A stretch of DNA of 45,629 bases from Bacteroidota bacterium (GTDB lineage Bacteria > Bacteroidota > Bacteroidia > Chitinophagales > S012-47). The notes under the pieces are model-generated. The model ran no database searches. It was not told the DNA's origin and saw only the letters and a list, made by a program, of their open reading frames with translations. Location of the stretch: the NCBI GenBank assembly GCA_024276745.1, contig JAJRWN010000078.1, forward strand, positions 1 through 45,629. The letters are read 5' to 3'. The translations under genes and the position numbers were made by a program. Numbering within the stretch: position 1 is the stretch's first letter; every line of letters starts with the position of its first letter. This document shows positions 31,501 through 38,875 of the stretch, one piece after another.

Positions 31501-33488
31501 CGGTAAATGCAAATCCAATTGTTGATGCCGGTGCTGATGCAGGAATATGCAGTGGTTCAGGTGTTGTTATTGGCGGTACACCAACAGCCTCAAGTGGAAC
31601 AGCTCCTTATACTTATAGCTGGGCACCCGCAGGTGGTTTGAGCAGTACTACTGTTTCGAACCCCACAGCCAATCCGGCCGGTACCACTACTTATACAGTA
31701 ACCGTTACCGATGCCAATGGATGTTCAGGTACTGATATGGTTATGGTAACCGTATCGCCCAACCCAATTGCTTATGCAGGTGTAGATCAAACGATTTGTG
31801 CCGGTGATGTAGTTAGCATTGGTGGTGCACCAACCGGATCATCGGGAACACCTCCATATACCTATAGTTGGGCACCAGCAGCCGGATTAAGCAGTTCAAC
31901 AGCTGCAAATCCTGATGCTTCACCAACAGCTACAACAACCTATACCTTAACTGTAACAGATGCTGGTGGTTGTACAGCAACAGATATGGTAACCGTAACC
32001 GTTAATCCGGTTCCGGTAGCTACTGCAGGTTTAGATGCCGCTATCTGTAACGGAAGTTCAGTTATAATTGGTGGTGCACCAACCGGATCTGCCGGAACAC
32101 CACCTTATACTTACAGCTGGTCTCCTTCAGCAGGCTTAGTATCACCAACCGATGCAAACCCGACAGCTACTCCTTCTTCAACTACTCATTATGTAGTAAT
32201 TGTAACCGATGTGAATGGTTGTACAGCTACGGATGAAGTAATTGTAACGGTTAATCCAAATCCGGTAGCCGATGCAGGTTCTGACCAACAAGTGTGTGAC
32301 GGTAATACCGTTGCAATTGGCGGTGCTCCTTCTGCAAGTTCAGGAACAGCTCCTTATACTTATAGTTGGGCTCCTGCAGCCGGTTTAAGTTCCGCTTCAG
32401 TGGCTAATCCGGATGCAACTCCAACTGTTACTACTACTTATACACTTACGGTTAGCGATGCTAACGGATGTACATCAAGTGATGCGGTAATTGTAAATGT
32501 AATTCCAGGACCTACCGTAAGTGCCGGTAGCGATATATCAATTTGTATTGGAGAATCTACCATGATTGGTGGAAATCCAAGTGCAACAGGTGGTGCTCCT
32601 GCTTATGCATACAACTGGAATCCACAAGGTGACTTAGATAATTCAGTTGCTCCAAATCCAACGGCAACACCTACAACAACTACAACCTATTCCTTAGTTG
32701 TTACGGATGCAAACGGATGTACGGCTACTGATGAAATGACCGTAACGGTTAACCCATTGCCGGTTGTTAGTTTCAGTGGTTTGAATCCTGAATATTGTGT
32801 TGATGATCCAATGTCATTGATGCTGGGTAACCCAACAGGTGGTACTTATTCAGGACCGGGTATTTCAGGTACAGCCTTCAATCCTGCTAATGCAGGACCG
32901 GGCACTCATACCATTACCTATACTTATACCGATGCTAACGGATGTACCAATTCAATCGATATGTCTACCATTGTATGGGCATTACCGGTTGTATCGGCCG
33001 GAGCTGATGTAACGGTTTATTTAGGACATACCACACAGTTTAACGGCACGAGTAACCCTGCTGCAACTGTTTGGGATTGGCAACCAAATGATGGTAGTTT
33101 AGATGATAATAGTATTTCAAATCCGGTAGCTACGCCATTGGCAACAACTACCTATACTTTGACAGTAACCGATATTCATGGTTGTGTAAACAGCGATGAT
33201 ATGTTAACTACTATTGATCCGAATACTCCATTAGATGCACCAAACACCTTTACACCAAATGGTGACGGTACTAATGATACCTGGATTATTCCAATTATTG
33301 ATTTCTTCCCACAGAATTCAATGAAGGTATATAACCGTTGGGGACAATTGGTATATGACGCAATAGATTACTCAAATGGAAATGCCTGGGATGGGGGTAC
33401 ATTACCTGCCGGAACATATTTCTATGTAATCAAACTCGATATACAAACAGGTTTGGTACACCGTGGACCAATTACCATCATTCGCTAA
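28521..33488 (+). CDS. Giant T9SS-secreted adhesin with Ig-like/PKD repeats, P-domain and CHU_C sorting domain
   Basis: 1655 residues. Domains in order: signal peptide (1-23); MAM-like domain (~28-211, beginning FPYTEDFETW); two beta-rich modules, the first CARDB-like (~212-511); one PKD/SprB-like repeat (~514-594); an Ig-like domain (595-~833) split by a proprotein-convertase P-domain (~653-790, containing HTWIGDVAIRLVAPDGS); a second Ig-like domain (835-911); six consecutive repeats of 83-86 residues (912-1412); a third Ig-like domain (1413-1487); a divergent repeat (1488-~1565); and a gliding-motility-type C-terminal sorting domain (~1570-1655: TFTPNGDGTNDTW, YNRWGQLVYD, AGTYFYVIKL). The type B CTD directs export by the type IX system. 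Likely a surface adhesin; the ligand is unknown. The PorP/SprF gene follows. Confidence 0.93.
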   Translation: MKRLTFTLISTILLLFGANRMQAQISTFPYTEDFETWSTCTTVCYGWYSTCNAPTSSQWTIVNSSSTTHWIVDVCGTSSFGTGPSADHTLGNCAGHYLYTESSGCYGQTAEVITPEFNFAASTAPMMEFWYHMYGSAMGTMHLDVSFNNGSTWTTDIIPSWTDNVNAWQLKTVDLSATGLNYGGMASVKFKIRGITGFGYTSDMAIDDFRIYELFDYDAEASVNNSEYTLIPVSQAEGSMIATATNVGIQTLSSVVIQADLNGVNNGFIYSTNSTPVSLAPGASTTYSLPGLQNTLNLLANPGDVYTLTITVITTPTDQFLGNNTSISTWVIDDTTYARDDDVITFAYGIYGSNSAGGNIGNQYTIHNPAALTKIQIKLGNPNGFGMTVSPGNQYSASLWSYNNGTNFPDTIIQSTPVATVPSATTGQGHSLEFAQPIIVQGGKEYVATIDELTGQNGVAVSKTDNIYTSSKTWLRWPTNPYGNVDGWSHVDPFGGNFVGTPVVRMIFWDGCLIPIPGLDDTLCYGDTAVLGGSPAAMLGTPPYTYSWAPAASLNDPTLANPLAYPTVTTQYTLTVTDAFGCASSDSVIVNVNPLPIVNQTGLGTDYCIDDSPVAVKGTPAGGAWTGAGTTNLSGPYSAAYTGPAVPIADGAGTYNQEKLNVSGLPGSALGGDIKLVSVCFQLNHTWIGDVAIRLVAPDGSTVDLMDRPGYPASFFGCIGDNVDACVVPGIGNEMESQCGNLPAISGSFTAANGQDLDIFNNGVLNPNGMWKMEAADFVGGDNGAIASWTLNFVTGDGEFDPATAGAGVHTISYCFTDANGCTNCADQVVTVHELPDASITPVGPLCLDEPAFNLIPATPLGTFSGPGITDPVAGVFNAGVAGVGTHRIYYDVTDLYGCYNIDSIDIVVNDVPTADAGLDAVICEGDNVFIGGAPTGTPGVSTPIIVSYSWAPATGLSSSVDPNPSASPAVTTTYTVTVTDANGCTGEDVVTVTVNANPIVDAGADAGICSGSGVVIGGTPTASSGTAPYTYSWAPAGGLSSTTVSNPTANPAGTTTYTVTVTDANGCSGTDMVMVTVSPNPIAYAGVDQTICAGDVVSIGGAPTGSSGTPPYTYSWAPAAGLSSSTAANPDASPTATTTYTLTVTDAGGCTATDMVTVTVNPVPVATAGLDAAICNGSSVIIGGAPTGSAGTPPYTYSWSPSAGLVSPTDANPTATPSSTTHYVVIVTDVNGCTATDEVIVTVNPNPVADAGSDQQVCDGNTVAIGGAPSASSGTAPYTYSWAPAAGLSSASVANPDATPTVTTTYTLTVSDANGCTSSDAVIVNVIPGPTVSAGSDISICIGESTMIGGNPSATGGAPAYAYNWNPQGDLDNSVAPNPTATPTTTTTYSLVVTDANGCTATDEMTVTVNPLPVVSFSGLNPEYCVDDPMSLMLGNPTGGTYSGPGISGTAFNPANAGPGTHTITYTYTDANGCTNSIDMSTIVWALPVVSAGADVTVYLGHTTQFNGTSNPAATVWDWQPNDGSLDDNSISNPVATPLATTTYTLTVTDIHGCVNSDDMLTTIDPNTPLDAPNTFTPNGDGTNDTWIIPIIDFFPQNSMKVYNRWGQLVYDAIDYSNGNAWDGGTLPAGTYFYVIKLDIQTGLVHRGPITIIR
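30303..31022 (+). other. P-domain inserted in an Ig-like domain (part of the adhesin gene)
   Basis: Residues 595-~645 (LPIVNQTGLGTDYCIDD...GGAWTGAG) match the first half, and residues ~793-834 (FDPATAGAGVHTISYCFTDANGCTN) the second half, of the uninterrupted Ig-like domain at 1413-1487 (LPVVSFSGLNPEYCVDD...GGTYSGPG, then FNPANAGPGTHTITYTYTDANGCTN). A complete P-domain of about 140 residues lies between the halves. Confidence 0.8.
31254..32756 (+). repeat. Six tandem ~249-bp coding repeats in the adhesin gene
   Basis: Codons 912-997, 998-1080, 1081-1163, 1164-1246, 1247-1329 and 1330-1412 encode repeats of 86, 83, 83, 83, 83 and 83 residues. Consensus: (N/V)PxADAGxDxxICxG, then IGGAPTGSSGTxPYTYSWAP, AGLSSxTxANPxA and PTxTTTYTxTVTDANGCT. 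DNA identity is patchy: repeats 3 and 4 share a 23-nt block (attggtggtgcaccaaccgg + atc) and repeats 1 and 2 a similar block around actgtaaccgttaccgatgc-like sequence, while other parts differ at many synonymous sites. Confidence 0.9.
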
Positions 33489-33509
33489 TCCAAAAAATTG
33501 ATTACGACT

Positions 33510-34397
33510 ATGAAAAGAATATCATTAATAGCAATCGTTCTTCTGGCCACCATCACAGCATGGGGCCAGCAAGAACCCCTGCTCACCAATTATCAGTTAA
33601 ATTATTTTACCTGGAATCCGGCCGCAGCAGGTAGTGCAGGACAATGGGCATTACGGACAGAAATCCGTGGAGAATGGCTTGGTTTTCCAGGTGCAGCCCA
33701 GACACAGAATATTACATTGCATGGTGCCATTGGCCGCGTTGGTTTGGGCGTCACTTTAATCAATGATTTGATTGGACCGGAACAAAGAACCGGTTTCCAA
33801 ACAGGTTATGCATATATGCTTCCTGTGGGTGACAATACCTTATCATTAGGTCTTGGACTGAATGCTGTAAAATACAGTCTTAAACAAAATGAGGTGACTA
33901 CCAATACACCTCTTGATCCGGCTGTTTTAGCATTAACCGGTGCATGGAATATAGATATGGCCTTTGGAGCCTATTTCTATGGTGAAAAATTTTATGCAGG
34001 TATTTCTGCACCAAGATTACTTCAACTCACAAAAATTGGTATAACCGATGCCATTCACTATAGTTTGATGGCAGGTTATAAATTGCATTCAAGCGATAAC
34101 TTTACATTCGAACCGTCTGTGATGTTGAAAGGTGCTTCTGGTGCTCCATTCCAATATGAAATTGATGCTAAAGCTCATTTGCTTAACGAACAATTGTACT
34201 TTGGTGTTGGTTATCGTGGTGGAAAAGGAAACTTCATCAGTGCTCTTGTAGGTGCTAAAGTGCTCAATAAATATCATTTAGCGTATAGCTATGACTTCAC
34301 AACCAGTGAATTCCAATCGTACAATTCGGGCTCTCACGAGTTGATGTTGGGAATGGATTTCAACTGGAAGCCAAAAGTTGAGCAAGCAGCAGAATAG
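33510..34397 (+). CDS. PorP/SprF-family type IX secretion outer-membrane protein
   Basis: 295 residues from ATG 33510 (the track start is a TTG). A signal peptide ends at AWGQ, followed by the family's N-terminal signature LTNYQLNYFTWNPAAAGS and a beta-barrel of about 12-14 strands ending in MLGMDFNWKP. In Flavobacterium, SprF is needed for surface export of its neighbour SprB; PorP/SprF proteins are typically encoded next to cargo with type B sorting domains, as here (22 bp downstream). It probably anchors or passes this adhesin to the surface. A strong terminator closes the operon. Confidence 0.93.
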   Translation: MKRISLIAIVLLATITAWGQQEPLLTNYQLNYFTWNPAAAGSAGQWALRTEIRGEWLGFPGAAQTQNITLHGAIGRVGLGVTLINDLIGPEQRTGFQTGYAYMLPVGDNTLSLGLGLNAVKYSLKQNEVTTNTPLDPAVLALTGAWNIDMAFGAYFYGEKFYAGISAPRLLQLTKIGITDAIHYSLMAGYKLHSSDNFTFEPSVMLKGASGAPFQYEIDAKAHLLNEQLYFGVGYRGGKGNFISALVGAKVLNKYHLAYSYDFTTSEFQSYNSGSHELMLGMDFNWKPKVEQAAE

Positions 34398-34425
34398 TAA
34401 TTGCAAGTATTTTGCAATGAAATTC

Positions 34426-34467
34426 ACAGGCCTTTAAACATATTTGTTTAAAGGCCTGTTGTTTTTT
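34426..34467 (+). terminator. Strong terminator of the adhesin operon, overlapping the rnhB 3' end
   Basis: A perfect 15-bp stem, ACAGGCCTTTAAACA / TGTTTAAAGGCCTGT, with a TATT loop, followed by TG and six Ts on the plus strand. The right arm encodes the last codons (Thr-Gly-Leu-stop) of rnhB on the minus strand. No T-run exists on the minus side. Confidence 0.9.
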
Positions 34468-35068
34468 CAAACAGGTCTATCTGTCTTGCCGTGGGATATA
34501 GCCTGAATGTTTTGCGGTGATAACTGCATGAACCGGCCTGAACTATTGCCATCCGGTGATGTGCTGTTGGGTATCCTTTGTTACGAGCCCAGGCATATAC
34601 CGGAAATTCTTTTGAAAGATTAATCATGTATGCATCACGTTCTGTTTTTGCTAAAATAGATGCGGCTGCTATGGATTGGTAAATACCATCTCCTTTTATG
34701 ATACAATGAAAGGGAATATTGTGATATGGTTTAAACCGGTTGCCATCAATGAGCAATCGATTCGGTATACTTGTTAGTTGGCCAATGGCCATGTGCATGG
34801 CTTTTATACTGGCATTAAGGATGTTTATTTTATCAATTTCATGGTTATCTACAAATGCTATGGCCCATGAAAGTGCTTCTTTTTTAATTTGTAATGCCAA
34901 ATATTCTCTTTTCCTGCGATTGAGTTTCTTGGAATCGTCAAGTCCTGATATTGTATTCGAGGAATTAAGAATTACAGCTGCTGCTACCACAGGACCGGCC
35001 AGGCTCCCTCGCCCTGCTTCATCACATCCGGCTTCTAGACCCTGTTTTTGGTAAAATGCTTTTAACAT
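34448..35068 (-). CDS. rnhB: Ribonuclease HII
   Basis: 206 residues with the type 2 RNase H motifs: GCDEAGRGSLAGPVVAAAV (catalytic Asp-Glu), LDDSKKLN, LLIDGN (Asp), and AAASILAKTERDAYM (fourth acidic position in the KTERD stretch). It cleaves RNA in RNA-DNA hybrids and at single ribonucleotides in DNA. The final GNKGYPTAHH segment is the substrate-binding element of the family. Its stop codon lies within the terminator stem of the convergent adhesin operon. Confidence 0.96.
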   Translation of the reverse strand: MLKAFYQKQGLEAGCDEAGRGSLAGPVVAAAVILNSSNTISGLDDSKKLNRRKREYLALQIKKEALSWAIAFVDNHEIDKINILNASIKAMHMAIGQLTSIPNRLLIDGNRFKPYHNIPFHCIIKGDGIYQSIAAASILAKTERDAYMINLSKEFPVYAWARNKGYPTAHHRMAIVQAGSCSYHRKTFRLYPTARQIDLFEKTTGL

Positions 35069-35119
35069 GTTTTAAACGCTTGTTTACCAATTAAATTTAC
35101 AATATTATTCAAGCATTTA

Positions 35120-35127
35120 TATCTTTG
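35120..35127 (+). promoter_or_regulatory. -7 element for the ABC exporter operon
   Basis: TATCTTTG matches TAnnTTTG; the start would be near 35134, about 13 nt before GTG 35147. Confidence 0.5.
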
Positions 35128-35146
35128 CCAAGATTAAATATTTATT

Positions 35147-36043
35147 GTGGAAAATGTATTAAATATTTCTGCTTTAGTAAAACAGTACGGTAGAATTACT
35201 GCTGTAAATAATTTATCGATGAAAGTGCCTGAAGCTTCTGTCTTTGGAATACTCGGCCCTAATGGAAGTGGCAAAACAACTACATTAAGCATTATTTTGG
35301 GAATCGTCAATGCCGATTCCGGATATTTTGATTGGTTTGATGGTTTGAATGCCTCGGAAAGCAGAATGAATATTGGAAGTTTATTGGAAAAACCCAATTT
35401 TTATCCTTATCTAACGGCCGTAGAAAATTTGAAAATTACTGCAGATATCAAAGAAATACCTTACACTAATATAGCTGAGGTTCTGGATACAGTTAGTTTA
35501 TTGGATAGAAAGGATTCTAAATTCTCAACTTTTTCTACCGGTATGAAACAACGTTTGGGCATTGCAAATGCTTTATTAGCTAATCCCGATGTGTTGGTTT
35601 TGGATGAGCCTACCAATGGACTGGACCCACAGGGGATTTCAGATATAAGACAAATTATTATCGCACTCGGGGATTCTGGTAAAACCATTATTCTTGCAAG
35701 TCATTTACTCGATGAGGTAGAGAAAGTATGTTCTCATGTAGCAGTTATAAAAAAAGGAAAATTATTGGCAAGCGGGCCGGTTGCTGATGCTTTAAATGCT
35801 GAGGGAAAAATTGTATTGGCAGCTGATAATTTGTCACAATTGTCTTCGTTTTTAAGCAAGCATTACAATATCAGTAAAATTGAAAAAGAAGATGACAAAT
35901 TAGTTATTCCTATGGGAACGCTTTATCCAGCCGAAATAAATCAGAAACTATCGAAAGCCGGCATTTACCTGAAACATTTGAGTATAAGACAAAAATCTCT
36001 TGAGTCTCAATTTCTTGAATTAACTGCTGATGATGATGATTAA
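35147..36043 (+). CDS. ABC transporter ATP-binding protein
   Basis: 298 residues: Walker A GPNGSGKT, Q-loop region SLLEKPNFYPYLTAVENL, signature FSTGMKQRLG, Walker B VLVLDEPTNGLDPQG and the switch His in LASHLL, plus a ~80-residue C-terminal extension. This is the CcmA/NatA-type ATPase that pairs with ABC-2 permeases, suggesting export (drug, lipid or peptide). The start is GTG. The last codons, GATGATGATGAT TAA, overlap the permease start. Confidence 0.92.
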   Translation: MENVLNISALVKQYGRITAVNNLSMKVPEASVFGILGPNGSGKTTTLSIILGIVNADSGYFDWFDGLNASESRMNIGSLLEKPNFYPYLTAVENLKITADIKEIPYTNIAEVLDTVSLLDRKDSKFSTFSTGMKQRLGIANALLANPDVLVLDEPTNGLDPQGISDIRQIIIALGDSGKTIILASHLLDEVEKVCSHVAVIKKGKLLASGPVADALNAEGKIVLAADNLSQLSSFLSKHYNISKIEKEDDKLVIPMGTLYPAEINQKLSKAGIYLKHLSIRQKSLESQFLELTADDDD

Positions 36044-36812
36044 ATTATTGAAAATAGAGTGGAAAAAGATTAAGCCTTACTCTACATTCAGGTGGTTGAT
36101 TGGACTATATGTAGTGTGTCTTTTGCTATTTTTTATAAGTGCTCAAAATTTTAGGATAGGAAGTTTCAGACCCTTCAGTGATGATTTATTGAGATTTCCT
36201 GATGTATGGCATAATATTACTTATCTGGCAGCTGTTTTGTTTAATCTGATTCTTGGCGTTATTATTATTGTGCTGATCACTAATGAATATCAGTATAAAA
36301 CAATCAGACAAAATATTATTGACGGACTCAATAGAAAATATGTTGTCCTGGCAAAGACATATTTGTTGATTAGCATTGCCATTGCCTGCACTTTGATTGT
36401 TGCCCTTTTTGCCTTGATTATAGGCTTATGGAATACACCGGGAGATCGTATGGATTTGATTTTTGATAAAATCCTTTTTATTCCTGCCTATGCTGCACAA
36501 ACAATTGCACTGTTAGCCTTTGCGTCTTTGTTTGCTCATTTGTTCAGAAAAGCCGGTATTACTATTCTGATGTTTTTGCTTTACATTGGAGTAATTGAAC
36601 CTATTTTCAGGGGGCAAATTCCCTTTAAATTTGTAAATTATATGCCGGCTAAATCAATATATAGCATCATTCAATTTCCTTATATAGATTTAATATCCTC
36701 AAATTCCGGTTTAAGTGCTCAACCAGCATGGAATTATTGTTTAATAAGCCTCGGCTATACCTTTTTATTTATTGGTCTGTCTTATCTGCTCTTGAAAAGA
36801 AGAGATCTGTAA
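36036..36812 (+). CDS. ABC-2-type permease
   Basis: 259 residues from ATG 36036 (three consecutive ATGs at 36030, 36033 and 36036 give MMM; any could initiate). Six TM helices with a long first loop between TM1 and TM2, and a charged SFRPFSDDL stretch after TM1. It forms the membrane part of the exporter with the preceding ATPase and overlaps it by about 8-14 bp. No substrate can be inferred. Confidence 0.85.
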   Translation: MIKLLKIEWKKIKPYSTFRWLIGLYVVCLLLFFISAQNFRIGSFRPFSDDLLRFPDVWHNITYLAAVLFNLILGVIIIVLITNEYQYKTIRQNIIDGLNRKYVVLAKTYLLISIAIACTLIVALFALIIGLWNTPGDRMDLIFDKILFIPAYAAQTIALLAFASLFAHLFRKAGITILMFLLYIGVIEPIFRGQIPFKFVNYMPAKSIYSIIQFPYIDLISSNSGLSAQPAWNYCLISLGYTFLFIGLSYLLLKRRDL

Positions 36813-36879
36813 TAAGTTAATTTTCCTTAAACCTAGGAAACATTCTTCGTGGCGATAGTTTCCATAGCCAAAATTCATT

Positions 36880-36887
36880 TATCTTTG
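36880..36887 (+). promoter_or_regulatory. -7 element for the tetR-RND operon
   Basis: TATCTTTG followed by CGG matches TAnnTTTG. Transcription would start near 36894, 15 nt before ATG 36909, showing that the track's upstream start at 36849 is not used. Confidence 0.6.
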
Positions 36888-36908
36888 CGGCAATCAAATA
36901 AGATAAGG

Positions 36909-37508
36909 ATGGATACGGTGAATGAAATACAAGCAAAGGCTGAAGAATTGTTTTTACAATTTGGTGTTCGCAGTGTGAGTATGGATGATTTGGCCAGTGC
37001 ACTGGGCCGTTCGAAGAAAACATTGTATAAATATTTTTCCTGTAAGCAAGATTTGGTTAAGCAGATATTGTTGGCTTATGTAGAGCGTGAAAAGACCGCT
37101 CTTACCTTAATCAAGCAGCAATCTGAAAATGCTATAGATGAATGGTATCGGGTATTTATGCATCATCTTGAATTTACTAAAAGCCTAAAAGTCTCTGTTC
37201 AATTTGATTTAAAGAAATACCATCCCAAAACCTGGGAAATCATTAAAAAATTTAAAAATCAATTTATCTATCAATTGGTATTGGAAAATGTAAAAAGAGG
37301 AAAGCAGGAAGCCCTCTACCGGCAGGATGTTAATGAAAAAGCAATTGCCATGTTTTACGTATCGAGAATTGAAGAAACCGTTGATAATGATATATCCAGA
37401 AAAATGAAGTTATCGCCCGGAGACTTATTCCTTTCTTTTGTTGACTATCATATTTATGGCATTGCAAGCCCTAAAGGTATAGCCATCTACAATGAATTAA
37501 AATCATAA
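36909..37508 (+). CDS. TetR/AcrR-family transcriptional regulator
   Basis: 199 residues. The N-terminal TetR helix-turn-helix (FLQFGVRSVSMDDLASALGRSKKTLYKYFSCKQDLV) is complete; the C-terminal ligand domain (~70-195) is divergent. It is the first gene of an operon ending in an RND pump, so it probably represses its own operon in response to a pump substrate. The track start at 36849 lies upstream of the -7 element, so ATG 36909 is used. One base separates its stop from the TolC start. Confidence 0.93.
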   Translation: MDTVNEIQAKAEELFLQFGVRSVSMDDLASALGRSKKTLYKYFSCKQDLVKQILLAYVEREKTALTLIKQQSENAIDEWYRVFMHHLEFTKSLKVSVQFDLKKYHPKTWEIIKKFKNQFIYQLVLENVKRGKQEALYRQDVNEKAIAMFYVSRIEETVDNDISRKMKLSPGDLFLSFVDYHIYGIASPKGIAIYNELKS

Positions 37509-37509
37509 A

Positions 37510-38862
37510 ATGATGCACTATAAAAAAGCACTAATAAGTGTATTGCTAATTGTAATAGTTGGCAGTTTTCAAAATATTCAAGCCCAAACAAGTGGACCTG
37601 ATTTTTCATTAACAGAAGCCATTCAGTATGGATTGGAGCACAATGTTCAACTTAAAAACGCAAAGCTTGATATAAGTGAATCGAAAAAATCTGTTACTGA
37701 ACTGATGGCCAACGGACTTCCTCAAATAAATGCATCGGTAGGATATACTAATTATTTATCCTTACCTACATCATTAATACCGGCTGAGTTTTTGGGTGGT
37801 CAACCCGGTGAATTTGTGGAATTGAGTTTTGGTGTAAAGCATAATCTAACCGCATCGGTCAATGCATCACAAATGATTTTTGACGGTTCATATCTAATCG
37901 GTTTAAAAGCTTCGAGAATGTTTGTGGAAATGACGCGCAAGCAAAGCCGTCAGAGTGAGCGTGATATCAGTATGAATATTAGCAAAGCCTATTATCTGGC
38001 GCTTATAAGCCATAAAGCCTACTTACTCACGATTGATAATCAGAAGAATATTTCAAAAATGCTCAATGAAACTCAAGCCATGTATGACAACGGACTGATT
38101 GAGTCTATTGAAGTAGATCGTTTAAAATTATCAAAAGCAAATATTGATGCACAAATAAAGAGTTTGAAAAGAAAAGATGCCTTTGCCAAGCAATTGCTCA
38201 AATTTCAAATGGGTATGAATTTGCAGGATTCTATCAATCTAAGCGATAGTTTAACGGGTTTATTTGATCCTGATTCCGATTTATTAAATAAGTCTTTTAA
38301 TCAAACAGACAGGATTGAGTTTACTTTGCTTGATATGCAGGAACAGCTTACCGAATTGAATGTAAAACGTTACCGGGCCATGTATTTGCCTACATTAAGC
38401 GTGAATGCTGCATATCAGCAAAATGCTCAGCGAGATCAATTTGATTTTTATAAAAGTGATCAGCCTTGGTTTCAAACAGCCCTGGTGGGTGTGAACTTAA
38501 ACATACCCATTTTCGATAGTTTTAGAAAGCGTTCAACGGTACAGAAAGAACAAATAAATTTGATGAAATTGCACAACAGTAAATCACAATTAGCTCAAAG
38601 TTTATCAATAGAAGTCGGCAAGGCCAGAATTGATTATCTCAATGCCATGGAGCAATTTACCACTCAACAAGGAAATTTAGACCTTGCCCGTCATATCCTG
38701 GATGTTGCCACTACAAAATATCGGGAAGGTGTAGGATCAAGTCTGGAGGTAAACAATGCTCAAAGCACATTATTGCAAACACAAAACCAGTATATAAATG
38801 CGATTTATAATTTATTAATCGCAAAAACAGATCTTGAAAAAGCATTAGGACTTAAATTTTAA
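37510..38862 (+). CDS. TolC-family outer-membrane efflux protein
   Basis: 450 residues with a signal peptide ending QAQ. The body has the two OEP repeats: an N-terminal FSLTEAIQYGLEHNVQLKNAKLDI and a C-terminal RIDYLNAMEQFTTQQGNLDLARHILDVATTKY, where the helical barrel repeats. It forms the outer-membrane channel of the tripartite pump encoded by the next two genes. Downstream spacing is 13 bp. Confidence 0.95.
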   Translation: MMHYKKALISVLLIVIVGSFQNIQAQTSGPDFSLTEAIQYGLEHNVQLKNAKLDISESKKSVTELMANGLPQINASVGYTNYLSLPTSLIPAEFLGGQPGEFVELSFGVKHNLTASVNASQMIFDGSYLIGLKASRMFVEMTRKQSRQSERDISMNISKAYYLALISHKAYLLTIDNQKNISKMLNETQAMYDNGLIESIEVDRLKLSKANIDAQIKSLKRKDAFAKQLLKFQMGMNLQDSINLSDSLTGLFDPDSDLLNKSFNQTDRIEFTLLDMQEQLTELNVKRYRAMYLPTLSVNAAYQQNAQRDQFDFYKSDQPWFQTALVGVNLNIPIFDSFRKRSTVQKEQINLMKLHNSKSQLAQSLSIEVGKARIDYLNAMEQFTTQQGNLDLARHILDVATTKYREGVGSSLEVNNAQSTLLQTQNQYINAIYNLLIAKTDLEKALGLKF

Positions 38863-38875
38863 ATAAAAAAAAATA

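Noticed and set aside
31254-32756. CRISPR array or mobile repeat
   Set aside because: Repeats are 249 bp, in frame and code for protein domains; no short repeat/spacer structure.
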